NCBI GenBank assembly: GCA_964521865.1
Contig: CAZFTJ010000016.1
Span: forward strand, 41,872 to 105,871
Source: CAYSRJ01 sp964521865
GTDB taxonomy: Bacteria > Spirochaetota > B62-G9 > DRHN01
Reading direction: 5' to 3'
DNA: 64,000 nucleotides
Below are positions 8,179 through 18,237 of this stretch, in pieces. The notes beneath the pieces were generated by a model. That model saw only the letters and a list, made by a program, of their open reading frames with translations, did no database searches and was not told where the DNA came from. Made by a program: the position numbers and the translations under genes. Each line of letters begins with the position of its first letter. Within the stretch, counting starts at the first letter, position 1.

Positions 8179-9933
8179 TTACAGTTTGCTGCCGGCCTTT
8201 TTAATATGTTTCTCTATGAATTGGAGGAGAAGGAGGAGGTGCTTCTGCATGGATGCGCTGCGGCTGTAGATCCTGGACGCCTCGAGTGTGCTGTCTTTAA
8301 GAAAAGCGAACCTGTCAATAAATGCTCGAATATCAAGAGTGTGTTCGTTGAGGTGTGATTTTGCATCGTCGACCTCTTTCTTGAGAGTATCGAGGAACAA
8401 TGAGGCGTTTTCACGGCTCAGGGAATGGGTGCGGCGAAGCCGGAGGGGAGGTTTTTTCTTTTCGACGAACCCATAGCCGGCAAGCTCTTCCAGATTGCGG
8501 CGGGCGATACCGGCGATATCAGCACCCGATTTTGTAACATTGATAACCCTGTTTCTGTAATTTATCCTCGACTCGATCCATTTCAGATAGTTGATGAATA
8601 CAAAGTCCGATAAAACGGGTTTTCCCTCGATTCCGCGCACAAATGCGACGTCTCTTTTCTTTATCGAATTCGCTAGTCCGGTGTGCAGGGTGCTGAACCT
8701 GTTGCTCGTTCTGAACAGCTCGTTATAAAAGGGAGAGGAGGCCACGTGCGTTGCGTATCCCGTGTATGAAAGGTCGAGGCCCGTGACGAACACCGGGTCT
8801 GCGCCCAGGTAGAGAGCGAGCTCCATGGCAGTTGTGGCAACGGAGCCCCCGCATTCGAGTGACCCGGTGCCGCGAAAATGTTTGTGCAGAATCGGTGAGA
8901 GTGAGTGGGCTTTCCGCTCTTCTTCCCCGTAGAATCCTGTGCGATCGAAAGCAGGTGAGTAGGAGGTTTCACTGAAAAATACTCCGCCTTTCCAGTTTTT
9001 TAGAATGAGCGGGCAGGCAACGATATCGGCAACGAGAAGGGAGCGCCGGTACACCGTTTCAGCCGTCCGAGTATCGGTAAAGAGAGTGAAAAAGTCGTAG
9101 GTGTTGAAGTACTGTGCGTCGAGAGTGACGATAAAATCGGGAATAATGCCTCCGAGCACGAGCGGCCCGACTGCTGTGTCGACGGCAATGATGTGCACAG
9201 CCTGAGCTATTGGTGCAATAAGGGGAAGCTGGTTTTTCAGTGAGGGGCCTGCCCCTATTACGAGCGCAGGGCTCTGCGCGAGTGTGTTTTTCAGAGCCGC
9301 GATCGTTCTCTTTCCTGCAAGGAGGGGGATGTTGTCGATGAAATTTTTCAGCCACAGACTTTCAAAGGCAAACCGGGTGAGCATGTCGGAGAGCCTCGCT
9401 GACATGCGTGCGGTAAATGCCGTCTGTATCTTCGTGTAGTAGTCCCCGAACAGATCGAATGCCCCGCGGAGCCTGATTATGCGGTGCCCTCTGAACGATA
9501 CGGGATTTATAGCGTCAAAGTACTCGACAACAGAGGAGAGGTCTTCGCCGATGAAAAGTTTTACCCCACGCAGAAAACGGATATCGCGATTGTGTACCAG
9601 GATGGTGAATGCTTCAACACTTCTTTCAACAGCAACCAGCTCCATTCCGGCGGTATCGTACAGCTGTTTGAACCTTTCGACATGATACCCTAAACCCAGA
9701 CCGAGAAAAAGAACGAGAGTGCCTTCCCGTACTGGGATATTCTGAACCGATCTTTGCGCCTCGCTCTCAGGATTGGCTTTGGAGTGAAATGCGTGCTTGC
9801 CGCGGTAAATGTTGGGGGGTGGACCCTGCACGAAGGTGTACGGCACCAGTCTGTCCGGAGGAAGGAGCTTTTTCAGCAGGCCGGTAAAGTGGGCGGCGAG
9901 AAATTCGATATTTTTATCGAACGGTGATTCCAT
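8179..9933 (-). CDS. DUF115 (MptE-like) protein
   Basis: A 584-residue protein with the DUF115 domain (PF01973), shared by 6-hydroxymethylpterin pyrophosphokinase MptE and by the Maf motility accessory factors. The core is near residues 220-420: LVIGAGPSLKNQLPLI, a glycine-rich nucleotide-binding loop, then VDTAVGPLVLGGIIPDFIVTLDAQ and FVTGLDLSYTGYATHV. The N-terminal third holds LVLFLGLGLGYHVERF. In spirochaetes and Campylobacter such proteins are linked to flagellin glycosylation or nonulosonate transfer; no flagellar gene is in this window, so the acceptor is unknown. The start has no obvious Shine-Dalgarno. Confidence 0.8.
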   Translation of the reverse strand: MESPFDKNIEFLAAHFTGLLKKLLPPDRLVPYTFVQGPPPNIYRGKHAFHSKANPESEAQRSVQNIPVREGTLVLFLGLGLGYHVERFKQLYDTAGMELVAVERSVEAFTILVHNRDIRFLRGVKLFIGEDLSSVVEYFDAINPVSFRGHRIIRLRGAFDLFGDYYTKIQTAFTARMSARLSDMLTRFAFESLWLKNFIDNIPLLAGKRTIAALKNTLAQSPALVIGAGPSLKNQLPLIAPIAQAVHIIAVDTAVGPLVLGGIIPDFIVTLDAQYFNTYDFFTLFTDTRTAETVYRRSLLVADIVACPLILKNWKGGVFFSETSYSPAFDRTGFYGEEERKAHSLSPILHKHFRGTGSLECGGSVATTAMELALYLGADPVFVTGLDLSYTGYATHVASSPFYNELFRTSNRFSTLHTGLANSIKKRDVAFVRGIEGKPVLSDFVFINYLKWIESRINYRNRVINVTKSGADIAGIARRNLEELAGYGFVEKKKPPLRLRRTHSLSRENASLFLDTLKKEVDDAKSHLNEHTLDIRAFIDRFAFLKDSTLEASRIYSRSASMQKHLLLLLQFIEKHIKKAGSKL

Positions 9934-10101
9934 AGATACATTACAGCGATGTCATCGTCTAAACTCTGTTCCTCCGGTCTCTTATGGTTTTATACGTTGT
10001 AATATCGGCATTCATGCCGGAGAACGCTAGCTCGTCCGACCTGCGGCCGCCTGAATGGGTTCACCGTATCTCGGGAGGCCGAATAAAGGACATGAGTCCG
10101 A

Positions 10102-11556
10102 TCAGCCCTTTTTGGCAAAAACCTTGTTGAAGTTGTCGACGATTTTCGAGTTTCTCAGAGCAGCCTGATACCAGTCATTGAAAAGATAGTTCTGCTTTAA
10201 ATTCGTGTAGACCTGATACATGTAATCCTTTGCTTTTTCAAAATCGTCCTGATTGAATTTCTTTTCATCGACGACTTTGAAGATTATTTCGCCGTTGGAT
10301 GACGTGAGCGGACCGCCGACCTGATCGATGTTTGTCGAGAAAACAATTTCTGGAAGGTTTTTAATTCCCATGAGATCGTAGAGCGGCAGCGAACGATCCT
10401 CATTCAGGATGTACTGGCCTTCGAGGGATATGTAATCCGTTTTTTCCAGCTTTAGCCCCCCCTTTTTTACAATATCTTCAAAAGAGCCCGGTTCTTTGGC
10501 GGCCTTTGCAAGGATCTCTTTTCCCTTTTGGGCAACCCTCCGTTCGACTTCATCCCGATGTGCATTTACATACTCCTGCTTCACCCTGTTTATAGCTTTG
10601 TCATAACTCAGTTTCTGCACGTCATCCAGAGCTTCTATAATATGATAGCCGAATACCGTTTTTACGGGTGTGCTTATTTGCCCTTTTTTCAGCTTGAAAG
10701 CAGCTTCGGAGAACTCTGGGACCATGTCCTTCCTGTAGAACCAGCCGAGATCTCCTCCCTTGTCCGCTGTAGGATCCTGCGATTCTTTTTTTGCGATTTC
10801 CTCGAAACGGGATGGATCTTTCATAACTTCTTCGTAGATCTGGTTTGCTTTTTTCTCGTTGCCCTTGATCAGGATGTGCGCCACATGAGCTCTTTCGAAC
10901 AGCTTCGGGTTTTCCTCATAAAAGGTTTTCAGCCGGTCCTCCGGTACGTCATCGTATCTCAGGAACACGTATTCGATCTTTTTTCCATACGAGTAGAGCT
11001 GATAGAACGAGCGTATCTCGAGGTCGGTGACAAGGGTGTTTCGTATAAATTCATCGATGAACATACCGATGATGAGCTGTTCCTCCTCCGCCTTGTAGAT
11101 GCGTTTTTTATCGGATTCGGGTGTGCTCATGTACCGTTTCTCATCGAACTTCTTGTTGGGTGTGGCGTAGTAGCCCTTTTCTATGATCTGTTCCAACACC
11201 ATATCCTTGCTTACCCTGACGCCCTTTTTTTTTGCATACTGAAGAATCAGGGTTCGCTGAATTACGGTATCCAGCGCCCTGCGCAGCAACTGGAGGTTTT
11301 TCTTCTCCGTCATGTTTTCATCGCCGTTTTTTTGCCGCTCTTCCTCGTAGTACTGTCTATAAAAATTTGCGAACAGAGAGTCGCTTCCCATGGAGACTGT
11401 TTCGCCGTTAATAACGGCGACATTCGGGCCGCCGCCCCGCTGCTTTGCGGCATAGTTGTAGGCAAAGCTGCCCACAAAGGCGACTGCGACGAACCCGATT
11501 ATAGCAGAGACGAAGTATTTTTTTATCTGAGACTGCTTTTTTTTCTTATCCGCCAT
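10102..11556 (-). CDS. SurA/PpiD-like peptidyl-prolyl isomerase
   Basis: About 484 residues: a short basic cytoplasmic end (KKKKQSQIKK), one membrane anchor (about residues 15-35), a SurA_N chaperone region and one parvulin domain (roughly 220-320). The parvulin domain shows AHILIKG, GGDLGWFYRKDMVPEFSEA and GYHIIEAL, all standard parvulin signatures. It should be an envelope-anchored foldase for exported proteins. The ATG at 11556 follows GGGAGAAGGG closely and is preferred over a TTG five codons upstream. It lies upstream of the DUF115 gene on the same strand, with about 170 bases between them, and is divergent from purA. Confidence 0.85.
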   Translation of the reverse strand: MADKKKKQSQIKKYFVSAIIGFVAVAFVGSFAYNYAAKQRGGGPNVAVINGETVSMGSDSLFANFYRQYYEEERQKNGDENMTEKKNLQLLRRALDTVIQRTLILQYAKKKGVRVSKDMVLEQIIEKGYYATPNKKFDEKRYMSTPESDKKRIYKAEEEQLIIGMFIDEFIRNTLVTDLEIRSFYQLYSYGKKIEYVFLRYDDVPEDRLKTFYEENPKLFERAHVAHILIKGNEKKANQIYEEVMKDPSRFEEIAKKESQDPTADKGGDLGWFYRKDMVPEFSEAAFKLKKGQISTPVKTVFGYHIIEALDDVQKLSYDKAINRVKQEYVNAHRDEVERRVAQKGKEILAKAAKEPGSFEDIVKKGGLKLEKTDYISLEGQYILNEDRSLPLYDLMGIKNLPEIVFSTNIDQVGGPLTSSNGEIIFKVVDEKKFNQDDFEKAKDYMYQVYTNLKQNYLFNDWYQAALRNSKIVDNFNKVFAKKG

Positions 11557-11632
11557 CCCTTCTCCCGACAAAAGTCAAGGATACAATAACCTACTATTCA
11601 CCTGAAGGACAGTCAATTAAAACCTTTTTATA

Positions 11633-11661
11633 TTGAAATTTTTGCAGTATCCTAGTATGTA
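11633..11661 (+). promoter_or_regulatory. Candidate purA promoter
   Basis: TTGAAA (11633-11638), 17 bases, TATGTA (11656-11661), ending 33 bases before the purA ATG. It lies in the divergent gap shared with the isomerase gene. Confidence 0.4.
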
Positions 11662-11694
11662 TCAGTGTTCCAATGACGGATAGTGGAGAAAAAA

Positions 11695-12972
11695 ATGAGC
11701 AGTGTGGCAATTATCGGAGCTCAATGGGGCGATGAAGGAAAGGGGAAGATCGTTCACCTTCTGACTGAGGGGGCGGATGTCGTCTGCAGGTACCAGGGCG
11801 GCAACAATGCGGGGCACACGGTTGTAGCCGGGGGTAAAAAATACGTACTCCATCTCATTCCTTCAGGTATTTTGAAGGAAGGGAAAATATGCATTATCGG
11901 AAACGGACTTGTGGTGAATCCCTACGCATTGAAGGAGGAAATCGACCTGCTGAACAATCTCGGTATATCGTGCGGATCGCGTCTTTTTGTTTCGGACAGG
12001 GCGAGCCTTATTATGTCCTATCATATCGAGCTCGACAAAGCCTATGAGGAAGCGCTCGGAATCGGCACCACGAAAAGGGGGATCGGCCCGGCATACTCAT
12101 ACAAATACGCGCGTATGGGCATACGTTTGTGCGATCTGGATGATGAGGACTATGTTGAAAAAACGGCAGGTGCCGCGCTTGACGAAGTCAATGCCACCCT
12201 GGTGAATCGCTTCGGCAGAAAAAGGCTTGAATTATCCAGGGTGCTCGAAGATATACGCGTCTGCCGCGACATCATGAAGCCATTTGTGGCCGATACGTCT
12301 GTCCTTTTAAACAGTTACATAAAAGAAGGAAAGAACATAATCTTTGAGGGGGCCCAGGGAGTTCTCCTCGATATCGATTTCGGAACCTACCCGTTCGTTA
12401 CATCTTCAAGCCCTTCGACCGGCGGTATTTGTACGGGATTGGGCATCAGCCCGAAGGCGATCGATCTGGTGCTCGGTGTATTGAAGGCATATACTACCCG
12501 TGTCGGCGAAGGCCCGTTTCCCACAGAGCTCGAGGACGAAACAGGTGAGCTCATTCGAAAGAAGGGCGGGGAATTCGGCGCTTCAACCGGCAGGCCGAGA
12601 CGCTGCGGATGGTTTGACGCGGTTTCCGTCCGTCATGCATTACGAACCGCAGGAATAGAAGAGCTCGCAATGACGAAGCTCGATGTGCTCGAAGGACTTG
12701 AAAAGATACTGGTCTGCACCCGGTACCGGGTCGACGGGAGCGAATCGAACGAGTTTCCGGCAAACGTTGCCGTTCTTGAAAGGGCCGAGCCCGTGTACGA
12801 AGAGCATGACGGGTGGGACAACCTCCGCGGTGTGAAAAGTTACGGTGACCTTCCTCTGAGCGCACGTCGGTACATCGACCGAATTGAAGACCTGCTCGGG
12901 GTGAAGATTACGATTGTCTCGACCGGTTCTGACGAGAGGGAAACAATACAGCGAAAAAACATGTGGTTGTAG
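11695..12972 (+). CDS. purA: Adenylosuccinate synthase
   Basis: A 425-residue GTP-dependent enzyme joining IMP and aspartate, the first step from IMP to AMP. It shows the family P-loop GAQWGDEGKGKIVHLL near the N-terminus, NNAGHTV, GTTKRGIGPAYSYKYARMGIR, GAQGVLLDIDFGTYPFVTSS and a C-terminal IVSTGSDERETI. Length is normal. The ATG at 11695 has GGAG six bases upstream; an in-frame GTG at 11683 is less likely. It is a single gene with its own promoter. Confidence 0.97.
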   Translation: MSSVAIIGAQWGDEGKGKIVHLLTEGADVVCRYQGGNNAGHTVVAGGKKYVLHLIPSGILKEGKICIIGNGLVVNPYALKEEIDLLNNLGISCGSRLFVSDRASLIMSYHIELDKAYEEALGIGTTKRGIGPAYSYKYARMGIRLCDLDDEDYVEKTAGAALDEVNATLVNRFGRKRLELSRVLEDIRVCRDIMKPFVADTSVLLNSYIKEGKNIIFEGAQGVLLDIDFGTYPFVTSSSPSTGGICTGLGISPKAIDLVLGVLKAYTTRVGEGPFPTELEDETGELIRKKGGEFGASTGRPRRCGWFDAVSVRHALRTAGIEELAMTKLDVLEGLEKILVCTRYRVDGSESNEFPANVAVLERAEPVYEEHDGWDNLRGVKSYGDLPLSARRYIDRIEDLLGVKITIVSTGSDERETIQRKNMWL

Positions 12973-13058
12973 GATGGGATGTGGGACAACCATGATGAGA
13001 AGCGTGTTTTGAGCGGAAAGGCTCTCATTTAATACGTATATTTATCGGGGAAACAGGG

Positions 13059-14747
13059 ATGAAAAAGACAAAGTACGTGATTGGTGTGGATTTCGGTACG
13101 GACTCCGTGCGTTCAATCGTAATCGATGCGGAAAACGGGAAGGAAGTGTCCTCCTGCGTATCGAACTACAAACGATGGGGCGAGGGCGCTTTCTGCGACC
13201 CGTTTAAAAACAGGTTCAGGCAGAACCCGCAGGACTTTATCGAAAGCCTCGAGGAATCGGTGACCGGTGCGCTGAAAGGTCTCGGGGATGAGGAACGTGA
13301 AGGTGTTGTCGGCATCGGAGTCGATACAACAGGGTCAACTCCGGCCCCGGTCGACAGGGAGGGGACCGTTCTTGCCCTGAAAGATGAGTTCAGGGATAAT
13401 CCAAACGCCATGTTCGTGCTCTGGAAGGACCATACGGCTGTTGAGGAGGCGGAGGAGATAAACAGAGTTGCACGAACCTGGGGCAGTACTGATTTTACGA
13501 AGTATGAGGGGGGGGTCTATTCATCGGAGTGGTTCTGGGCCAAGATACTGCATATTCTTCGGGAGGATGCAGCGGTGAGAGAGGCTGCCTTCTCATGGGT
13601 CGAGCATGCGGATTGGATACCGGCCCTTCTCACCGGGCATCTCGATCCGCTGACACTCAAAAGGAGCAGGTGCGCCGCAGGGCACAAAGCAATGTGGCAT
13701 CAGGAGTGGGGAGGGCTGCCTCCGGAGGAGTTTCTGGTTGCCGTTGACCCGCTTTTAAAGGGTCTCAGAGCTCGGCTGTATACAAAAACCTTTACCTCGG
13801 ACGAAAGTGCCGGCGGCCTGAGCGCTGAATGGGCCCGGAGGCTCGGTTTGAGAGAAGGCGCTGCAGTTGCTGTCGGTGCGTTTGATGCCCATATGGGGGC
13901 TGTGGGCGCTCAGGTTCGGGAAAAATCATTTGTAATGATACTAGGCACATCGGCCTGTGATATGGCGGTTGCATCTGTTGATGTGGTGGGTGACAAACTT
14001 GTCGGCGGTATCTGCGGGCAGGTGGACGGGTCCATCCTGCCCGGAATGATCGGTCTCGAGGCCGGGCAGTCGTCGTTTGGAGACGTGTATGCCTGGTTCA
14101 GGGATGTGGTCATGTGGCCTATGAAAAATATGCTTGCCGACACCCCTGCAGGAGGAAATCAAACGGTTGAGAAAAGCATAGAACAAATAGAAGATACGGT
14201 TGTGACGCGGCTTTCAGAGGAAGCGTCAAAACTGGATGCTGAAGAATCGTGGCCCGTATCGATCGATTGGCTGAACGGCCGGAGAACCCCCTATGCGGAT
14301 CAGAGGATGAAAGGGGCTGTCGTCGGCCTCAGCCTGGGCACGGATGCGGTGCGGATTTTCAAGTCTCTGGTGGAGTCGACCGCTTTCGGCGCGCGGGCTA
14401 TAATCGAGCGGTTTCAGGACGAGGGTATCGAGATCGAGGAGATCGTCGCAGCGGGCGGTATTCCGAAGAAATCTCCGTACGTGATGCAGGTGCTGAGCGA
14501 TGTGATGGGAATGCCGGTAAAGGTGACGCTCACGGACCAGTCTGGCGCTCTGGGCGCCGCGATGTTTGCTGCGGCTGCAGCAGGCCTGTACGGGACGGTC
14601 GGAGAGGCACAGGAAAAGATGGGAAGCGGGTTTATCAAGACCTACAAACCGGATGCAGAGCGCACGGCATTCTATAAGAGAATGTACATCAGGTACGGGG
14701 AGATCGGTTCGATGCTCGAGGAACAGTTCAGGCGACAGGCGGATTGA
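13059..14747 (+). CDS. araB: Ribulokinase
   Basis: A 562-residue FGGY-family kinase matching AraB in length and features: VGVDFGTDSVRSIV-type N-terminus (VIGVDFGTDSVRSIVID), GVGIDTTGSTPAPVD-like (GIGVDTTGSTPAPVD), FVLWKDHTA, and the SRCAAGHKAMWH stretch specific to ribulokinases. The C-terminal ATPase motif is IVAAGGIPKKSPYVMQVLSD. It phosphorylates L-ribulose (and other ketopentoses) to the 5-phosphate. araD follows after 252 bases. No araA is in the window, so the isomerase must lie elsewhere or another ketopentose is used. Confidence 0.93.
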   Translation: MKKTKYVIGVDFGTDSVRSIVIDAENGKEVSSCVSNYKRWGEGAFCDPFKNRFRQNPQDFIESLEESVTGALKGLGDEEREGVVGIGVDTTGSTPAPVDREGTVLALKDEFRDNPNAMFVLWKDHTAVEEAEEINRVARTWGSTDFTKYEGGVYSSEWFWAKILHILREDAAVREAAFSWVEHADWIPALLTGHLDPLTLKRSRCAAGHKAMWHQEWGGLPPEEFLVAVDPLLKGLRARLYTKTFTSDESAGGLSAEWARRLGLREGAAVAVGAFDAHMGAVGAQVREKSFVMILGTSACDMAVASVDVVGDKLVGGICGQVDGSILPGMIGLEAGQSSFGDVYAWFRDVVMWPMKNMLADTPAGGNQTVEKSIEQIEDTVVTRLSEEASKLDAEESWPVSIDWLNGRRTPYADQRMKGAVVGLSLGTDAVRIFKSLVESTAFGARAIIERFQDEGIEIEEIVAAGGIPKKSPYVMQVLSDVMGMPVKVTLTDQSGALGAAMFAAAAAGLYGTVGEAQEKMGSGFIKTYKPDAERTAFYKRMYIRYGEIGSMLEEQFRRQAD

Positions 14748-14999
14748 AGTTTCCCCACTACCAGGGTGGGCCCGGATCCATCTTTGTTACGGGCATCAAG
14801 GGGTGCAGCAGCACGGCTCGAGGAGCCCGGGCACCGGTGCTTTGTGGGACGAAGGCGTCTTTTCGGCAATAAAAGCCGGAAACAGGTACCGAAACGGCTT
14901 TCATCCGCCGGACGCACGCGCTCTGTAGAATGCCGTCGTCAAATGGGTAATAAACTGCTTTCGGCACTTTCAGCTCGGGTAACTCGAAAGGATGAGAGA

Positions 15000-15698
15000 A
15001 TGGCTGAAAAACTGGAAAAACTGCGGTACGATGTGTACAGGGCCAATATGGAGCTTTTTGAAAAGGGGCTGGTCATATATACCTTCGGAAACGCATCCGG
15101 CATCGATCGTGGGAGCGGCACCGTTGTTATAAAACCGAGCGGCGTCGATTACGACAGGCTCTCTCCTGACAACATGGTGATGCTCGATCCTGACGGAAAG
15201 GTTCTTACAGAGGGGTACAACCCCTCATCCGATACGAAAACCCACCTCAGACTGTACAGGGAGTATGAAGGAATAGGCGGTGTGGTGCATACGCACTCCC
15301 GGTACGCAACCGCATGGGCACAGGCAAGACGCTCTCTGCCCTGCCTGGGAACGACTCATGCCGACTATTTCTACGGCGAAGTACCCTGCACACAGGTCGT
15401 CAGTGACGAGCAGATCATACGCGATTACGAGGGGGAAACGGGTGCCGCCATTATAGAGAGGATGAAAGGGCTGGATGTCGATCACATGAAGGCAGTGCTC
15501 GTTGCCTGCCACGGGCCCTTTGTCTGGGGAAAGGACCCGGATGAGGCGGTGTATCTGAGCGTCATGCTCGAGGAGATCGCGCATATGGCCTATGTGTCCG
15601 TTTTGATGAATCCTGAAGCGGGGAATATCAAAAAGACCCTTCTAGACAAGCATTATCTCAGAAAGCACGGGGAAAACGCATATTACGGACAGAAGTAG
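15000..15698 (+). CDS. araD: L-ribulose-5-phosphate 4-epimerase
   Basis: A 232-residue class II aldolase/AraD protein converting L-ribulose-5-phosphate to D-xylulose-5-phosphate. It shows GNASGIDR, KPSGVDYDRL, the zinc ligands in VHTHSRYATAWAQ, and CHGPFVWGKDPDEAV near the C-terminus. Length matches AraD. The reading frame is open for another 78 codons upstream, but the ATG at 15000 with AAAGGATG just before it matches the family start. The 252 bases after araB hold no convincing gene. With araB it forms an arabinose or ribulose branch into the pentose phosphate pathway. Confidence 0.93.
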   Translation: MAEKLEKLRYDVYRANMELFEKGLVIYTFGNASGIDRGSGTVVIKPSGVDYDRLSPDNMVMLDPDGKVLTEGYNPSSDTKTHLRLYREYEGIGGVVHTHSRYATAWAQARRSLPCLGTTHADYFYGEVPCTQVVSDEQIIRDYEGETGAAIIERMKGLDVDHMKAVLVACHGPFVWGKDPDEAVYLSVMLEEIAHMAYVSVLMNPEAGNIKKTLLDKHYLRKHGENAYYGQK

Positions 15699-16037
15699 GG
15701 AGGTTTACCGGATTCTCAACCGTCAAACCTTTTGCTTTTCCGTGAAATCGAACGGAGCCGGACAATACACGGCTTTACTCGCGACTTTATCGGATTATAA
15801 ATAAGCTCGCTCTCGATTGCCGACCACATCCCGAAAAGGAATTTATATTTGTATTTTTTTTGACATGATGGTATACTTCGGTGAGATAACATGTAATAAC
15901 AAGATTATGGGATAATATGATAACGTATAAAAAATCCCGGTGCGTGCACCAGTGGTATGATCCGGATGCGACACCTTCGTATAATAAAGTATTCAAGACA
16001 TTAATAAAATTACGTTAAGAGAAAGGGAACATAAAAA
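15699..16037. other. Intergenic region with candidate promoter elements
   Basis: No gene seen. TTGACA at 15860-15865 is a possible -35, without a convincing -10 at standard spacing. Downstream, GGGATAATATGATAAC matches GGATAATATGAT found at 31989-32000, also in front of a catabolic gene, so a shared regulator site is possible. Confidence 0.35.
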
Positions 16038-16877
16038 ATGAACATCGACCGATTGAGCGTGTGTATTGAAACAATCTTTCCCGGCAGGGTCCCCTATGAG
16101 AAACAGATACGCACCTGCGCATCATTAGGATTCAAAGCGTATGAATTCTGGTATCATGATATGCAGCGGGACCCCAAAGGCGGCTGGATAGAAAAGGAAG
16201 ATGCCAAAGACCTCGACGTGATATACCGTCTGAATCAGGAGCTGGGACTGAAGCTCGTTACTTTCACGCTGAATTCGCCGCATGCGGATCACGGCGGTAA
16301 TCTCGTAGATGACCGGGGAACCGACATGATGATGAGGGAGCTTGACCGCCTGATTCCGACAGCACAGAAGCTAGGCGTGCAGCAGCTCATTACATTTGTA
16401 GGCAATGAGCGACCGGACATGACACGATCCGAACAGATGAAAAAGGTGGTTCTGTCACTGAGAAAGATGGATAAGATGCTGGATGAAACCGGTGTGGAGC
16501 TGACGATCGAGCCTCTCAGCCACCCGAAGTACAGGGGCTGTCTGCTTCCGACAATCAAGGATGCGGGAGAGCTCTGCCGCGAGGTCGGGGGAAAACATAT
16601 AAAGATTCTGTACGATTTCTATCATGTGCAGATCATGACAGGTAATCTGCTAGCTTATCTCGAGAAATATATCGAGCATATCGGGCACATTCATATCTCC
16701 GGCGTTCCAGGTCAGCACGAGCCTGCGGAGGGTGAGATAAACCTTCCGTTTGTTCTTAAAAAACTCCCTGAAATGGGGTATCCCGGGTATTTCGGTCTCG
16801 AGTATTATCCTCTCAAAGACCCGGTGTTATCACTCAATGAGACTATAAAATATCTTGCGGATGTGGCGTATTTTTAA
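16038..16877 (+). CDS. Hydroxypyruvate isomerase-like TIM-barrel protein
   Basis: A 279-residue protein of the AP-endonuclease-2 (PF01261) isomerase/epimerase superfamily, closest in feel to hydroxypyruvate isomerase (Hyi). Metal-ligand positions are visible as TIEPLSHP (Glu), ILYDFYHVQIM (Asp, His), HIHISGVPGQHEP (His) and FGLEYYP (Glu). The GQHEP and DFYHVQ segments are typical of Hyi and OtnI. GAGAAAGGGA lies upstream of the ATG. It stands alone between araD and the AT-rich minus-strand block. The reaction is isomerisation of a small ketose or hydroxypyruvate; the substrate is not certain. Confidence 0.8.
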   Translation: MNIDRLSVCIETIFPGRVPYEKQIRTCASLGFKAYEFWYHDMQRDPKGGWIEKEDAKDLDVIYRLNQELGLKLVTFTLNSPHADHGGNLVDDRGTDMMMRELDRLIPTAQKLGVQQLITFVGNERPDMTRSEQMKKVVLSLRKMDKMLDETGVELTIEPLSHPKYRGCLLPTIKDAGELCREVGGKHIKILYDFYHVQIMTGNLLAYLEKYIEHIGHIHISGVPGQHEPAEGEINLPFVLKKLPEMGYPGYFGLEYYPLKDPVLSLNETIKYLADVAYF

Positions 16878-16970
16878 TTTGTTTGCTAAAATTTAAATAA
16901 TTGATACAGAAGTTGATAAAGGTGAATAACAGTGCTATTTTTTTAATAAAATTAGAAATAATACCGGTTG

Positions 16971-18188
16971 CTATGAATTTGCATTATTAGAATTATAATA
17001 CTCAATCAGAATATCCAACACCTCTGGACGGCTAAATTGGGCGGGTGGCTTGCGTCCCTCTGAAAGCATCTTGCGTAATTCTGTGCCACTGATGAGCAGG
17101 TGATCTTCATCAGAATGGGGGCATGTATTTTTTGAACACATCTGTTCACATGTATTACACCAGAATGTCCAATCGATTTTAAGCGGTTTAATAAATAGTT
17201 CATTTGGAGAAAATTGATCAAATATTTCTTGTGCATCAAACGGACCGTAGTAATTCCCGACTCCAGCATGATCCCTGCCAATTATGATGTGACTGCAGCC
17301 GAAATTCTGACGTATAATTGCATGTAATACCGCCTCCCTGGGACCTCCATACCTCATTTCCATGGGATATACCTTTAGGATGACTTTATTTTTCGGGTAG
17401 TATTTTTCGAGAAGCGTATTATAGCATTTTATTCTTACTTCAGCGGGAATATCTCCTTCTTTTAACTTCCCAACGATTGGATGAATAAAAAGACCATCAT
17501 ACATTTCCAATACGATTTTTGTAATATATTCATGAGATCGATGGATGGGATTTCTTGTCTGAAATGCGACTATAGTCTCCCAACGTCGTAATTGGAACAG
17601 CCTCCGTGTTTCGATTGGCCGGGCATATTGAGGAAATTTTACAGGATATTTTCCCTCATGAAAAACACGTACTTCTCCTCCAATATAAACATCCCCCTTT
17701 TCATAGATCTTTTTCACACCTGGATGTTTTTCATCATCTGTTCCGAATATTTTTAAAGCCTCTTCTTCTTTATCATAAGAAAATTTTTCCCTCACCTGCA
17801 TGGTACCAATAATGTTTTCCTTTTCAGGTCCTATGAGTGCAATTTTATCATTTTTCCTAATCAAATCCGCTTCCTCTTTTGAAATTGAAAGAGTAATGGG
17901 CATTGGCCATAGGGTACCATTGTTCAGGTGCATAGTATCGAGAACGCAACGGTAATCTGATTTAATCATAAATCCGTTTAAAGGACTAAATGCGCCGATT
18001 CCGAGCATGATTAGATCTGACGTTTCAAGTGTGGTTAATTTGATTTTTTTTAATGTATGTGCTTCATTGATCAGAATCTTTTGCTCATCTTCTTCATTCA
18101 CAAGAAGTTCTTGGAAAATACCCCCACCATGAAAAGGAACTATCATGTGATTATTATTAAGCTGATTTCTATTTTTTTTATTATTCAA
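16971..18188 (-). CDS. sat: ATP sulfurylase (sulfate adenylyltransferase)
   Basis: A 405-residue Sat enzyme interconverting ATP plus sulfate with APS plus pyrophosphate. Active-site motifs QTRNPIHRSHE (residues 210-220) and GRDHAG (304-309) are intact. Cysteines at about 344, 347, 351 and 356 (CNTCEQMCSKNTC) resemble the zinc site of the homo-oligomeric Sat of sulfate reducers and sulfur oxidisers. There is no fused APS kinase. The start is a TTG with AGGA eight bases upstream; the next ATG is 14 codons in. It is the last gene of the AT-rich operon, 49 bases after the alcohol dehydrogenase. Neither APS reductase nor APS kinase is nearby, so its direction of use is open. Confidence 0.93.
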   Translation of the reverse strand: MNNKKNRNQLNNNHMIVPFHGGGIFQELLVNEEDEQKILINEAHTLKKIKLTTLETSDLIMLGIGAFSPLNGFMIKSDYRCVLDTMHLNNGTLWPMPITLSISKEEADLIRKNDKIALIGPEKENIIGTMQVREKFSYDKEEEALKIFGTDDEKHPGVKKIYEKGDVYIGGEVRVFHEGKYPVKFPQYARPIETRRLFQLRRWETIVAFQTRNPIHRSHEYITKIVLEMYDGLFIHPIVGKLKEGDIPAEVRIKCYNTLLEKYYPKNKVILKVYPMEMRYGGPREAVLHAIIRQNFGCSHIIIGRDHAGVGNYYGPFDAQEIFDQFSPNELFIKPLKIDWTFWCNTCEQMCSKNTCPHSDEDHLLISGTELRKMLSEGRKPPAQFSRPEVLDILIEYYNSNNANS

Positions 18189-18237
18189 TGATCAATTCCT
18201 ATTTATAATTATTTAAAAGCTATCTTATATATTTCCT

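Noticed and set aside
10528..11589. 353-codon plus-strand ORF
   Set aside because: Lies entirely opposite the PPIase gene, which has clear parvulin motifs; the plus-strand protein is low-complexity, aromatic-rich and has no family features.
14766..14999. N-terminal extension of araD by 78 codons
   Set aside because: The extension is arginine-rich and has no family counterpart; ATG at 15000 with a ribosome-binding site matches the known AraD length.
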